Counted from the first letter of the stretch, positions 1 through 10,040 are shown. The stretch: DNA of 37,940 nt from Spirochaetales bacterium (GCA_028725265.1 JAQYSN010000110.1:1-37940), one strand, 5' to 3'. Notes: generated by a model not told the origin, from the letters alone. Numbers and translations are program-made.

Positions 1-4
1 ATGC

Positions 5-35
5 AAGAGTACTTTCAGTACTCTTTATTTATTTT
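5..35 (+). terminator. Rho-independent terminator of an upstream gene outside the window
   Basis: Perfect 8-bp stem aagagtac-tttca-gtactctt followed by a T-rich tract (tatttatttttt). Confidence 0.6.
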
Positions 36-53
36 TTCGTTTGGAAGAAAGCC

Positions 54-827
54 ATGCAGTTTTTTGATACTCATGCCCATTTGGGCCTCATCTATGATGA
101 TCCTATTGACCAACTTCGCGTAATTCAGGAAGCGAAAAAAGAAAACGTTACCAGAATTATCAGTATTTGTAATAGCCTTCATGATTTTTCGACAGTATAT
201 GCTAATTTAAAACCAATTTCTGGAATTTACCATGCCGTTGGTGTTTCCCCTTCAGAAGTTAACTCTCCAGGAAAAGATTGGATTCAGCAGCTCGAAAAGA
301 ACCTCAAATTGCCTAACGTTGTCGCACTTGGTGAAACAGGGTTGGACTATTTTAAAAAATATGGTGACAAACGAAGCCAGATTGAACTTTTCATAACACA
401 GTTGGAAATTGCCAACAAAAATGATATGCCTATCATCATTCATAACCGAGATGCGGGCAAAGATATCATGGATATTCTTTCTGAACGAATACCTAAGGCT
501 TCAGCCGTATTCCACTGCTATTCAGAAAATGCAGAATACGCAAAAAAAGCCCTTGATTTGCCAGTTTACTTTTCATTCGCAGGAAACTTGACGTATCGAA
601 ATGCTAAAAATCTGCACGAAACAGTTATGTCTCTTCCTCTTGACCGAATCTTGATTGAATCGGAAAGTCCGTTTATGGTACCAGCTGAATTTAGAAACAT
701 GCGAAATAAGCCTTCATACTTAGTTTCAACTGCAAAATTCCTTGCTGAAATACTTGAAATGGATCTTGAAGAATTGAGCGCACAGCTTTGGAAAAACAGC
801 TGTAAATTCTTTAGATTGCCAGAATAA
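54..827 (+). CDS. tatD: TatD family metal-dependent hydrolase/DNase
   Basis: N-terminal FFDTHAHLG, ALGETGLDYF, IIHNRDAG and LIESESPF motifs typical of TatD. Confidence 0.9.
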   Translation: MQFFDTHAHLGLIYDDPIDQLRVIQEAKKENVTRIISICNSLHDFSTVYANLKPISGIYHAVGVSPSEVNSPGKDWIQQLEKNLKLPNVVALGETGLDYFKKYGDKRSQIELFITQLEIANKNDMPIIIHNRDAGKDIMDILSERIPKASAVFHCYSENAEYAKKALDLPVYFSFAGNLTYRNAKNLHETVMSLPLDRILIESESPFMVPAEFRNMRNKPSYLVSTAKFLAEILEMDLEELSAQLWKNSCKFFRLPE

Positions 828-842
828 TAAAATACGGACGAT

Positions 843-1868
843 TTGATGGCTGAACTTTACCATCCCGTAAAAATAGGTAATCTGGAAATTCCAGGAAATA
901 TTTTTCTCGCACCGATAGCTGGCTATTCAGACCGAGCGTTTCGTTACGTCTGCACTTTAAATGGTGCAGACATGTGCTACACCGAGATGGTAAGTTCCGA
1001 AGCGCTTTACAGAGGTTCAGGCAAAACCGAAAATCTTTTGGCTCGCGCGGATAACGAAAAATTCTTTGCAGTTCAACTCTTTGGTGGTGACGAAAAGGCC
1101 ATCTATGAGTCTACAAAAATCGTAATTGAAAAATACAATCCTTCTTTAATCGATATAAATTGTGGATGTCCAGTTCCTAAAATCATAAAAAGTGGTGCAG
1201 GTTCTTTTTTGACAAAAAATCCAGATAAGCTAAAATCAATTGCTCAAGCCGCAATAAAAGCTTCGAATGATTTTTCACCAGATAAAGAAAATCCCGTTCC
1301 GATTACGGTCAAGATACGTTCTGGCTGGGATAGTTCCAGCCTCACCTGGAAGGACGCCTCTGCAGCCGCTCTCGAAGCTGGATGCAAGGCCATTACGATT
1401 CATCCACGTACTAAAAAACAAGGCTACGAAGGAAAAGCCGATTGGAATATCCTTGCGCAATTGGTTCAATATGCGGCAAAAATTGCTCCTGAAGTCCCAA
1501 TCTTTGGTTCTGGAGACGTCTTTTCACCAGAAGATGCCCGCCGCATGCTAGAAGAAACCGGCTGCAGAGGCGTCATGTTCGCCCGCGGAGCAATGGGCAA
1601 TCCCTTTCAGTTTGCACAAACAAAACAACTTTTGAAAACAGGCTCTTATCAAGAAATCCCGATTTCCAAAAAAATTGAAACTGGTCTGCAAGAATTGGAT
1701 ATTTTAGTTCAAGACAAAGGAGAGGATATAGCTTGCCGCGAAATGCGGAAACGGTTCTGTTGCTATACAAAAGGTATTTCCAATGGAGCCCAAATCCGAA
1801 CATCAATTGTTTCTGCCTGCACAGTTCAAGATTATAAAAAAATTGCAAATTTAATTTTAAACCTATAA
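843..1868 (+). CDS. dusB: tRNA-dihydrouridine synthase (DusB-like)
   Basis: LAPIAGYSDRAFR, DINCGCPVPKI, ITIHPRTKKQGYEGKADW and GVMFARGAMGNPF motifs. Confidence 0.9.
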   Translation: MMAELYHPVKIGNLEIPGNIFLAPIAGYSDRAFRYVCTLNGADMCYTEMVSSEALYRGSGKTENLLARADNEKFFAVQLFGGDEKAIYESTKIVIEKYNPSLIDINCGCPVPKIIKSGAGSFLTKNPDKLKSIAQAAIKASNDFSPDKENPVPITVKIRSGWDSSSLTWKDASAAALEAGCKAITIHPRTKKQGYEGKADWNILAQLVQYAAKIAPEVPIFGSGDVFSPEDARRMLEETGCRGVMFARGAMGNPFQFAQTKQLLKTGSYQEIPISKKIETGLQELDILVQDKGEDIACREMRKRFCCYTKGISNGAQIRTSIVSACTVQDYKKIANLILNL

Positions 1869-1915
1869 AAAGTTAAATTTATATGGTAGAATAAAAAAAC
1901 TGGTAAGTTTATTTT

Positions 1916-3496
1916 ATGTCCGTATTTAAAAAAATTATCGAAGCTTTTCAACAATTATTTTTCTCATCCCGGCCTGAAATTAAAGCAAAGTTGGAATTAA
2001 AAAAAATCGAAGCAGAATTAAGAGAAATACGACCAGAAATCTATAAAAATACGTACGCTACACCAAATGTCGGACAGGCTTTTTACATCCTCTACAAAGA
2101 ATCAAACAGAATTTCAAAAATTCTGAAGAATACTGTTTGCTCCGAAGATGCCGCCGTTGCAAATCACTTTTCCAACATTTTGATTGAAACAGGTTTTAAA
2201 GGCGAAGTTCGCAAAAAATTCGAAAATCTTTCTTACGAATCCATGCGACAAGCTTTTATAGAAGGCTCCAACAAAAAAGTCACGCGCGAAAAACTTAAAC
2301 TAGATTTGGATGAAGTCCTTAAAGCCATCCGAAAGGAAGAATTCAAAAGAATAGAAAATGTTATGTGCCAGCTCGATCGACTCAACGACATCTGTAATTT
2401 CAGATACATCGACTTGGTAAACATGTTTTCGCCTGATTTCAATCCAAATTTGCCGAATCAGACACCTGCTTTTATCAGCGTAGAATCAAATAAACTCGAT
2501 TCTTATTTCATGGATTTGCTTTTTCTGACAAGCAACTATGAAATAACGGCTCCTCAGGGAAGGGCAGTGGTTGCTCTTTGGCAAACAGTTACAGGAAAAT
2601 ACACAGAAGAAAAGGAAGAAGAACAGATTCTGTCATCGCTTAGAAAGATGGCCTATATTTTCAACCATATCCTTACAAAATCGAATTTGCAACTTTTCGT
2701 CCAGGTAATCAAACAGAAAACTGACATCAACTTCAAGGAATCTACTTTTAGCTCAAACAAACTGATGTCCTATTCGACAAGGCTTCAGCGTCAATTTACG
2801 ACGACAGTTAATAGAATCGAAACAGAACTTCAGGATCAACGAATTGCCGAAGATACTAATGCGCTTTTTGATAATCATCCATTGCTTGACCTTGAATATT
2901 ATAATGCTGATAACAGTTCATTTTTCCTCGAAGTTGGATTTCCTTCTTTCTTGTGGATAACTCCGCTTAGGATTCTCAAGTCTTTCGTTTCTCTCTTTTA
3001 TTCTGAGCAAATACAAGCCCTCTTGAACGATATTGTTGTAGAAGGCTTTTTCAATAAACCAGATTATAAATCAAACTTTGCTCAGAAAGTTTTTGCAGGA
3101 AGCGAAACGATGGGCAAAATTAAAGCTTTCGAAGAATCTTTTTCTAAAGGTGGCCAGTTTGATATTGCCATTTTGAAAAGTTGGGCAAAAGAATGTACTT
3201 CGAATCCTGAACTCGGAAAAAAACTAACTATTGCGATTGAAACTGCTAATAATAATGCAAATAAAATCCTTAAAAGTGAATGTATCGTTTTCAAGCAGCT
3301 CTACAACGTCATTCAGGCTTTATTGGAAGAAGCGCACAAAGTCAATGCAAATGACATAACAAACATTAAACTTTTGTTTAATTCAAGCCGAAATAAAGAT
3401 AAAGTGGTGTTGTTGGAACAACAATTCCCGAAATGGCCTTTTTTCATTGATATAATGAAAAATTATATTATCATTACTACACTTGTGGAAAATTAG
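1916..3496 (+). CDS. Conserved hypothetical protein (possibly the treponemal DUF5312-type family)
   Basis: Long uninterrupted ORF in a co-oriented gene string; no catalytic motif recognised; family name is a recollection, not a search result. Confidence 0.6.
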   Translation: MSVFKKIIEAFQQLFFSSRPEIKAKLELKKIEAELREIRPEIYKNTYATPNVGQAFYILYKESNRISKILKNTVCSEDAAVANHFSNILIETGFKGEVRKKFENLSYESMRQAFIEGSNKKVTREKLKLDLDEVLKAIRKEEFKRIENVMCQLDRLNDICNFRYIDLVNMFSPDFNPNLPNQTPAFISVESNKLDSYFMDLLFLTSNYEITAPQGRAVVALWQTVTGKYTEEKEEEQILSSLRKMAYIFNHILTKSNLQLFVQVIKQKTDINFKESTFSSNKLMSYSTRLQRQFTTTVNRIETELQDQRIAEDTNALFDNHPLLDLEYYNADNSSFFLEVGFPSFLWITPLRILKSFVSLFYSEQIQALLNDIVVEGFFNKPDYKSNFAQKVFAGSETMGKIKAFEESFSKGGQFDIAILKSWAKECTSNPELGKKLTIAIETANNNANKILKSECIVFKQLYNVIQALLEEAHKVNANDITNIKLLFNSSRNKDKVVLLEQQFPKWPFFIDIMKNYIIITTLVEN

Positions 3497-3511
3497 AGCG
3501 GAAAACTTATA

Positions 3512-4741
3512 ATGGAATTCGAAGATCTTACTAACATGTTTGCTCAAGAAGAAGACAATTCATCCTCTTCTGTAATTGCAGACTATGAAAAACAAATTTT
3601 TGACTACAAACAACTGATTCAAATTTCTATGAGTTTGAGTTCAACAATTTTGGACCTTACAAAATTGATTGAGACGATTAACTACACAACTTTGGCTCAG
3701 ATGAGAACGCTCGGGGCCGGAATGTTCGTAATGCGAACTTTTGACTCTAATACTTTTTCGCTCGATGATAACTATACAGGTCTTGAACCAGATGCCAATA
3801 TAGAATATGAAATTCCAGTTAATTGCAAATTCACTAATTTTTTGACAGAACAGAACAAAACGTTCACAATTCCTGAATTGAAAACAGCCATCGGGAATGA
3901 AAATTTGCCAGTTCAGATTTCTTCGCTTAAACCGACTTTGATAATTCCGCTTAAACAGAAAAATCGTCTTAATGGGGTACTTCTTTTAGGAGAGCAAATC
4001 ATTTCGGAACCTTACACAGAGTATGAACGAGAATGGATTTTGATGCTTGCTTCTCTTGCTGCGATAGCCATCAACAATACATCTTTGATAGAGCAAACTA
4101 CAACAGATATGATGACGCATCTTAAGTTGAAAACATACTTTTACACCGTGCTCGAAGAAAAAATCGAAACTTCAGTTAATGAAGATCTTCAGCTTTCAGT
4201 TTTGATGCTTGATATCGACTTTTTCAAAAAGTTTAACGATACGTACGGCCATGCTTGCGGAGATTACGTATTGCAATCAATTTCAAAAATAATTGCACGT
4301 GAAATTCGAGGTCAAGATCTTGCAGGACGCTATGGTGGAGAAGAATTCGTCGTCATGCTTTATAAGACAGATTCCAAAGCCGCAATATCAGTTGCAGAAA
4401 GGATTCGATCCGCAATTGAAACAGAAAAGTATGTCTACGAAGGTTCTGAACTTCACGTTACGATTTCTATTGGTGTTGCAACCTTAGATTCTAAAGAGCC
4501 TATTTCAGCTAAGCTCCTCGTTGAATATGCAGACCGCGCCCTTTATCAGTCTAAAGAGAACGGACGAAACCGCGTTACACTTGCTTCAAAAGATATGCCT
4601 TCCGTAAAAGATAATTTGGCTGCTAATGAAAACAAGAAGAATGCAGATTCCGAAAAAAAACCAGAGACGAAAAAACGTTCAAAATCAGGGGCGAAAACTA
4701 CAAAAAGCAAATCCACCTCAAAAACAAAGTCAAAAGAATGA
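3512..4741 (+). CDS. GAF-like plus GGDEF diguanylate cyclase with a lysine/serine-rich C-terminal tail
   Basis: GRYGGEEFVVML signature, upstream RGQD I-site, LDIDFFKKFNDTYGHACGD; GAF-like N-terminal region. Confidence 0.88.
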   Translation: MEFEDLTNMFAQEEDNSSSSVIADYEKQIFDYKQLIQISMSLSSTILDLTKLIETINYTTLAQMRTLGAGMFVMRTFDSNTFSLDDNYTGLEPDANIEYEIPVNCKFTNFLTEQNKTFTIPELKTAIGNENLPVQISSLKPTLIIPLKQKNRLNGVLLLGEQIISEPYTEYEREWILMLASLAAIAINNTSLIEQTTTDMMTHLKLKTYFYTVLEEKIETSVNEDLQLSVLMLDIDFFKKFNDTYGHACGDYVLQSISKIIAREIRGQDLAGRYGGEEFVVMLYKTDSKAAISVAERIRSAIETEKYVYEGSELHVTISIGVATLDSKEPISAKLLVEYADRALYQSKENGRNRVTLASKDMPSVKDNLAANENKKNADSEKKPETKKRSKSGAKTTKSKSTSKTKSKE

Positions 4742-4750
4742 GGAATCCTG

Positions 4751-5395
4751 ATGAATCCTTTTAATAAAATTCGTCATCCTTTCAAATATAGCTACTTTTA
4801 TGCATCGTTTGCATTGATAATTGCCAATTTTGTCTTTTACGTACTTTCTCTTAAAATCAACTCTTTGCCATATTATTGTTCACTAAATGTAGTTTCAATA
4901 ACAAGAAACTATTATTTATGGCAGTTTGTGACTTATATGTTCGTGCATGCCAATTGGTCTCACATTATTTCAAATATGCTCGGACTTCTTTTTTTTGGTG
5001 TGAGTCTTGAACGAGCAATTGGTTCGAAAGAATTTTTGCTTTTCTATTTTTCAACCGGAATTTTAAGCGGATTATTTTCCTTTTTGTTTTATTTAATAAC
5101 ACATCAATACAATGTTTATCTGATGGGCGCCTCTGGTGCAGTTTATGCCGTTCTTCTCATGTTTGCTGTAGCCTATCCGAGAGCTAAGATTTACGTTTGG
5201 GGTGTATTACCGGTTCCCGCACCCATTCTTGTGCTTATTTATGCCGCAATCGAAATTTACAGCGAATTCTTCGCATCGGGAAGCAATATCGCTCATTTAA
5301 CACATCTTGCCGGATTCGGTTTTGCCTGGCTTTACAGCGTTATCCGTTTTGGAGAAAGTCCATGGAAAGTTTGGAAGCGAAATTTCCGCGCCTAG
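4751..5395 (+). CDS. Rhomboid family intramembrane serine protease
   Basis: WSHIISNMLGLLFFG, GASGAVYA (GxSG) and HLTHLAGFGFAW motifs; multiple TM helices. Confidence 0.9.
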   Translation: MNPFNKIRHPFKYSYFYASFALIIANFVFYVLSLKINSLPYYCSLNVVSITRNYYLWQFVTYMFVHANWSHIISNMLGLLFFGVSLERAIGSKEFLLFYFSTGILSGLFSFLFYLITHQYNVYLMGASGAVYAVLLMFAVAYPRAKIYVWGVLPVPAPILVLIYAAIEIYSEFFASGSNIAHLTHLAGFGFAWLYSVIRFGESPWKVWKRNFRA

Positions 5396-6129
5396 TTCTT
5401 TTCCGCCCAGTTTTTTTTAAATCCCGCACAGCAATTATTGCACTGATTATCGCAGCAATATTTTGCCAAGCACTTTTTGCACAAAATTACAATGAAGGGC
5501 CTGCAACGATGCCAAGGTTAAGAATCCTTTTATGGTCATTGATAGATTCAGATCCTTCCGTACCAGTCGAAACAAAAAGCGGTGATGCGTTTTATTCAAA
5601 TTCCATTCGAGAGATTAAGAAACTGGCACCTTACGTCTTCGAAGGAATCATCTTTGGTTTTGATTTTGACTACACTCCTTCAGATAAAACTCGTAATGTT
5701 GATGAATATTTCGAATTAAATTTTTCACGTGAGAACTATCAGTCACATAAAGATTTTGCCAAACACATAAGCTATGAAGACGGATTTTTCCAGGATAACG
5801 CACTTTATTGCTGGGCTGAATTTCACCTGACCGACGATTTATACAAAAGAGTTTCTAGAAAATATTCAATTTCCATGCCGAAAACCCACGGCAGAGGAAG
5901 CGGAAAAGTCCGTGATGGTGAAAAAGGTATTGAAAACGCCTTTGAGGATGCCATCAAAAAAGCAATTCGTTCATACGCACAAACAATCACCAAAAACAAG
6001 CCGAAAGAAATCACAGGCACAATATTAATTACAGGTGAGCCAAGAATCTTCATTCAGCATGGACAATATTTCGTTGAAGGGGATTTTTTCATTGAAAATA
6101 TGGATATCACGGACTATACTGTTTTCTAG
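5362..6129 (+). CDS. Uncharacterised exported protein
   Basis: Internal ATG at 5362 gives a hydrophobic signal segment (TAIIALIIAAIFCQALFAQ); the longer start at 5197 lies within the rhomboid gene and is unlikely. Confidence 0.65.
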   Translation: MESLEAKFPRLVLFRPVFFKSRTAIIALIIAAIFCQALFAQNYNEGPATMPRLRILLWSLIDSDPSVPVETKSGDAFYSNSIREIKKLAPYVFEGIIFGFDFDYTPSDKTRNVDEYFELNFSRENYQSHKDFAKHISYEDGFFQDNALYCWAEFHLTDDLYKRVSRKYSISMPKTHGRGSGKVRDGEKGIENAFEDAIKKAIRSYAQTITKNKPKEITGTILITGEPRIFIQHGQYFVEGDFFIENMDITDYTVF

Positions 6130-6137
6130 AAGTTGTT

Positions 6138-6509
6138 ATGAAAACCAATGCTAGAAAAATTTTTATCGCTCTATTATTACTCGTAATATGCTCTTTATCA
6201 GCTTTTTCAATGGAAGTAACGGTTGTTGAAGAAACCGAGGAATCGTATTCAATAAAGATTCTTGAAATTAAAAACTTCTCGCAGGCAAAATTCATTCTTA
6301 CGATAGAACAGTCTCACTTTGAAAGGACAAAAGTTTTCAACCTGATAAATGCCCGAATCCGAAAATATCAAATTGATAATAATTTCAACAGTTATTTCAG
6401 AATCTGTAATGATGTAGTTCAATACAACAGCAAGGATAAGACTGTAAGTTACATTTCTGACATTCAATTCAGAACTAGTATTTATACTAAAAACGAATAT
6501 AAAGAATGA
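6138..6509 (+). CDS. Small uncharacterised exported protein
   Basis: N-terminal signal peptide (KIFIALLLLVICSLSAFS); co-oriented, stop overlaps the next start by 4 nt. Confidence 0.6.
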   Translation: MKTNARKIFIALLLLVICSLSAFSMEVTVVEETEESYSIKILEIKNFSQAKFILTIEQSHFERTKVFNLINARIRKYQIDNNFNSYFRICNDVVQYNSKDKTVSYISDIQFRTSIYTKNEYKE

Positions 6510-7264
6510 CAGACTCGCAGTGGGATTATTTTTGTAATTTCAGGTCATCTTTCAAAGACCAATGTAATAGCTGGCTAAATCAATTTGCGAATATTTTGCC
6601 ATCCTTCCAAAAAACCGCATATGAAAAGGACAATGTCCCTTTTTATCCGATTGAAACTCCGATTGTCTATAATACTGATTTAGATTTATTTACCAAGGAC
6701 TCACAAATAAAACTCATCTTAATCGGAGATAATCCTGGAAAAGACGAGCAACGAATCTATAATAAAAAATATCTGTGCGGACAATCAGGAAAAATTGCAG
6801 AAGGATTTTTTAGAAAACATCCAGAATTAGAAATCGATTTCCGAAAAAATGTCATAATTTTAAATAAGACACCTGTTCATACTGCAAAGACAAAAGAGTT
6901 GAACTATTTAAGCTCTCAATCACAAAGTCTTTCAAACTTAATCCTTGAAAGTCAGATTTGGATGGCAAAACAAACTTTGGAGCTACAAAAAATTCTAGGA
7001 TGTTCTCTTTGGTTGATTGGCTACTCAGAAATAAAAAACAAAGGTGTTTTCATTCCATACCGAAAAGAATTTGAAAAATATTATGACATCAATCAAAACA
7101 AATCAAATTATGACAATATGTTTGTTTTTCAACATTTTTCAATGAATCGCTTCATAATAGACCTTAATGAATTTCAAAAATTAAATCAAAACATGAAATT
7201 AAGTGATGCCCTGTCATATTTAGGAAATAAACATAAATCTGAAATTTTTTACGCCGTTCCCTGA
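6506..7264 (+). CDS. Divergent uracil-DNA glycosylase superfamily protein
   Basis: LILIGDNPGKDEQ (motif A-like) and C-terminal HFSMNRF (motif B-like) in the expected order. Confidence 0.65.
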   Translation: MTDSQWDYFCNFRSSFKDQCNSWLNQFANILPSFQKTAYEKDNVPFYPIETPIVYNTDLDLFTKDSQIKLILIGDNPGKDEQRIYNKKYLCGQSGKIAEGFFRKHPELEIDFRKNVIILNKTPVHTAKTKELNYLSSQSQSLSNLILESQIWMAKQTLELQKILGCSLWLIGYSEIKNKGVFIPYRKEFEKYYDINQNKSNYDNMFVFQHFSMNRFIIDLNEFQKLNQNMKLSDALSYLGNKHKSEIFYAVP

Positions 7265-7326
7265 CTTTTTGCTATAAATTGTCTAGTTTAAATGTCATAT
7301 TTGTCATATTTAAAATTTCCAATACA

Positions 7327-7368
7327 TAAAAAAAGCGGAAAACCTGACATTATTGTCAAATTTTCCGC
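7327..7368 (-). terminator. Rho-independent terminator for the minus-strand PPIase gene
   Basis: Stem gcggaaaa/ttttccgc with nested tgaca-ttat-tgtca, followed on the minus strand by a T run. Confidence 0.75.
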
Positions 7369-7400
7369 CTGATTTTCACTTTGTTCTCTTTTACTTAGTG

Positions 7401-8435
7401 CTATTTAGTGCGCTCAACTTCAAAAATCAGTCGTGCATTTCCTGGAATTCCAGCCTGTGGAATACCACGAGCTCCATACGCAAGTTCTGGTGGCAAAAGC
7501 ATATATCGGATTTCTCCAACTTTCATATCCAAGACCATTTCGTCAAAACCAGGAATCATTTCTCCAGCTCCAACTTTGAAAGTAAGAGGGGCATGGCCCT
7601 GTGGATGAAAATGTTGCGAAGCATCAAAAATCTGGCCGTTTGTGAGTTTTCCAATATATTCAGTCGTTACTGTCTGACCCTTCGAAGGCTTATCGCCCTT
7701 TCCATTCTTGTTAATCTTATAGTATATTCCTGAGTTAGTTTTTTCACAACCATCTATCAATTTTGCAAAAGCAGCTTTTTCTTTTCGATCATTTTCAGCG
7801 ATTACTTCTTTTTGAAGTCTGTCAAAATCGCTCTGTGTTGCTGTAAACTTTTTTGCTTCTTCGCCCTGACGAATAATTGTCACCTTTTCAATTTTATCGC
7901 CTTGTTTTACGCTATCTACAACACTCTGTCCTTCTACAACCTCGCCGAAAATAGTATGCTTGTAGTTCAACCAATCCGTAGGAACGTGAGTGATAAAAAA
8001 CTGACTTCCGTTAGTATTTGCGCCACTGTTTGCCATCGCAAGCTTTCCAGGCTTGTCGAAAATCAATCCTTCGACAAATTCATCAGGAAATTTATATCCT
8101 GGTCCACCAGTTCCATTTCCAAGTGGATCACCGCCCTGAATCATGAAATCTGCAATTACACGATGAAATTTCAATCCATCGTAAAAAGGTTTCCCTTTGG
8201 CAGCATCCAATGTTCCTTCTGCCAAACCTACAAAGTTCGTAACTGTAAGTGGAACTTCTTTATAAAAAAGCTCAAGAACGATATTTCCGCTACTTGTTTC
8301 CATAATTGCAAAGACACCGTCTCTGCCTTTAATTGATTCTAAAGCTTGACTCATAGGCCAACAAACTCCTTCTATAATTGTTAAAACTGCCAATGTAATG
8401 ATAAGCAGAATTTTTTTTAATGATTTGTTTTTCAC
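7401..8435 (-). CDS. Exported dual-domain peptidyl-prolyl isomerase: N-terminal cyclophilin, C-terminal FKBP
   Basis: Cyclophilin motifs (FHRVIADFMIQGGDPLGNGTGGPGYKF, MANSGANTNGSQFFIT, FGEVVEG) then FKBP motifs (GQTVTTEYIGKLTNGQIFDAS, VGAGEMIPGFDEMVLDMKVGE, LAYGARG); signal peptide. Confidence 0.9.
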   Translation of the reverse strand: MKNKSLKKILLIITLAVLTIIEGVCWPMSQALESIKGRDGVFAIMETSSGNIVLELFYKEVPLTVTNFVGLAEGTLDAAKGKPFYDGLKFHRVIADFMIQGGDPLGNGTGGPGYKFPDEFVEGLIFDKPGKLAMANSGANTNGSQFFITHVPTDWLNYKHTIFGEVVEGQSVVDSVKQGDKIEKVTIIRQGEEAKKFTATQSDFDRLQKEVIAENDRKEKAAFAKLIDGCEKTNSGIYYKINKNGKGDKPSKGQTVTTEYIGKLTNGQIFDASQHFHPQGHAPLTFKVGAGEMIPGFDEMVLDMKVGEIRYMLLPPELAYGARGIPQAGIPGNARLIFEVERTK

Positions 8436-8462
8436 GTTTTTCTCCGTTTAATAAATTTTCAA

Positions 8463-9287
8463 TCAGTAAATTGACTTAATCCAATTTAATATTGCATCAG
8501 AACGAGTCGTAAATGATTCCAAAATCATATTTTTGAAACCAGATGGAACTGCAACTTTTGCCTCTATCAAAATATAAACAAGAATCGCATCTTTACATGG
8601 AATCATATCAACAAAAGCACATAAATCCCTAGTTTTAATCGCCTTCAAACCTGGCAATCCAAGAGGATTTTCATTTATTTCCGTCAAATAAATTTCATTT
8701 TCATTTTGTCCGTATGTCAATTCGCCAACATACTCACCAAATGAATTATCATCAAATAGCACGTAAATAGGATTCACTGAAGTATCCATAACATCAGCAA
8801 TTCGGTTTTTGTTTTTTGGATTATCAATTGTATAACATCTGTCATACAACACATCCATCTTATGACGCGTGTGGGAAAAATATTTAAGGCCTGTCATTTT
8901 TGACACTGACCGAACAAGCTTATTCAACTTGATAAATTCCTGTTCCTTAGATGGATTTTGCTTTGAAAAACCATTTTCTTCCTTTAAGTCGAAATAATAG
9001 ATGTTTTCCAAAACATAATTTGGTTCATAATCGTGAATTTCGCTCCATTTATTCCTTCCGGCATTAACACCTTCGAGATTTGGCGCGTAAATTAATTTTT
9101 TTTCCTTTTCATTTACAGAAAAATTGCGCAGTACCCTTTTGTTCAAAAGTTCAGTAATCGTCACCTCATCCAAAACTTCCGAAATATTCAGATAAGATTT
9201 TTCCTGAGAAAATAAATTAAAAGAAAAAAGGCACAGAAGAATTCCTGTTACAAGAATTTTCGGTGCCTGTTTTTTAAAAATCATCAA
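8463..9287 (-). CDS. Uncharacterised exported protein
   Basis: Signal peptide (ILVTGILLCLFSFNLFSQ); 4-nt overlap with jag. Confidence 0.6.
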   Translation of the reverse strand: MMIFKKQAPKILVTGILLCLFSFNLFSQEKSYLNISEVLDEVTITELLNKRVLRNFSVNEKEKKLIYAPNLEGVNAGRNKWSEIHDYEPNYVLENIYYFDLKEENGFSKQNPSKEQEFIKLNKLVRSVSKMTGLKYFSHTRHKMDVLYDRCYTIDNPKNKNRIADVMDTSVNPIYVLFDDNSFGEYVGELTYGQNENEIYLTEINENPLGLPGLKAIKTRDLCAFVDMIPCKDAILVYILIEAKVAVPSGFKNMILESFTTRSDAILNWIKSIY

Positions 9288-9988
9288 ATCAAGCCCTTGT
9301 AAATTACACGAACCTGTTTATACAAACCTTCTCCTTCACTTTTTGTTTCAACATCACTGATGTCGTTAAGTGTAGTATGAATTAGTCTTCTTTCAAACGG
9401 ATTCATCGGTTCAAGCAAAACAGATTTTCGACTAAGTCTAACTTTGTCCGCTGTATTGTAAGCAAGACGGACCAAAGATTCTTCTCGACGCATTCTATAA
9501 TTTTCTGTGTCTAATACAATTCTAACATCTGATTTGCCAAGTCGTCCAGCATAAACGTTTGCTAAAAGCTGCAAAGCGTCCAAATTTCGACCTTTTTTTC
9601 CAATAAGAATTGATGAATAAGATGAAGAAAGTTTGATTCCAATTTTTCTAGATTCCCGGAACATGATTTCAACATTTGCCTCATATCCCATTTTTCGAAT
9701 AACTGATGCTACGAAATCAATAAGCTGCTTTTCAAATTCATCCTGTGGAAGTGGATTTGCAAAAAATCCGCTATTTGACGACGTAACGTGTCCATCAAAT
9801 TCTGCATCATCCTGGGATGCAACTGCTTCTTCAGTATGTACTCGGATTTTTACAAATCCCTTTTTGAAAAGAGAATTTTTCTGAGATTCAAGGATTTCTA
9901 CATCAAACTGATCCTTTTCCAATCCTAAATCTGCAGCAGCCATTTCAATGGCTTCTTTTTCGGTTTTTCCTTCATATTCGTATACCAT
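9284..9988 (-). CDS. jag: Jag/KhpB RNA-binding protein (Jag-N, KH, R3H)
   Basis: Jag-N start VYEYEGKTEKEAIEMAAADLG, KH IGKKGRNLDALQLL, R3H-like C-terminus; adjacent to yidC. Confidence 0.9.
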   Translation of the reverse strand: MVYEYEGKTEKEAIEMAAADLGLEKDQFDVEILESQKNSLFKKGFVKIRVHTEEAVASQDDAEFDGHVTSSNSGFFANPLPQDEFEKQLIDFVASVIRKMGYEANVEIMFRESRKIGIKLSSSYSSILIGKKGRNLDALQLLANVYAGRLGKSDVRIVLDTENYRMRREESLVRLAYNTADKVRLSRKSVLLEPMNPFERRLIHTTLNDISDVETKSEGEGLYKQVRVIYKGLI

Positions 9989-10040
9989 AATGTCTCCTCG
10001 GTAAATTATTTTCTGTTGTAAATATAGTAATTATCCGATT

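Noticed and set aside
5721-5736. Additional parS (tttttcacgtgagaac)
   Set aside because: Only 12/16 to consensus, within a coding sequence; chance CACGTG match likely.
7353-7733. Plus-strand ORF antisense to the PPIase gene
   Set aside because: Antisense to a well-supported CDS and starts in its terminator; composition is not protein-like.
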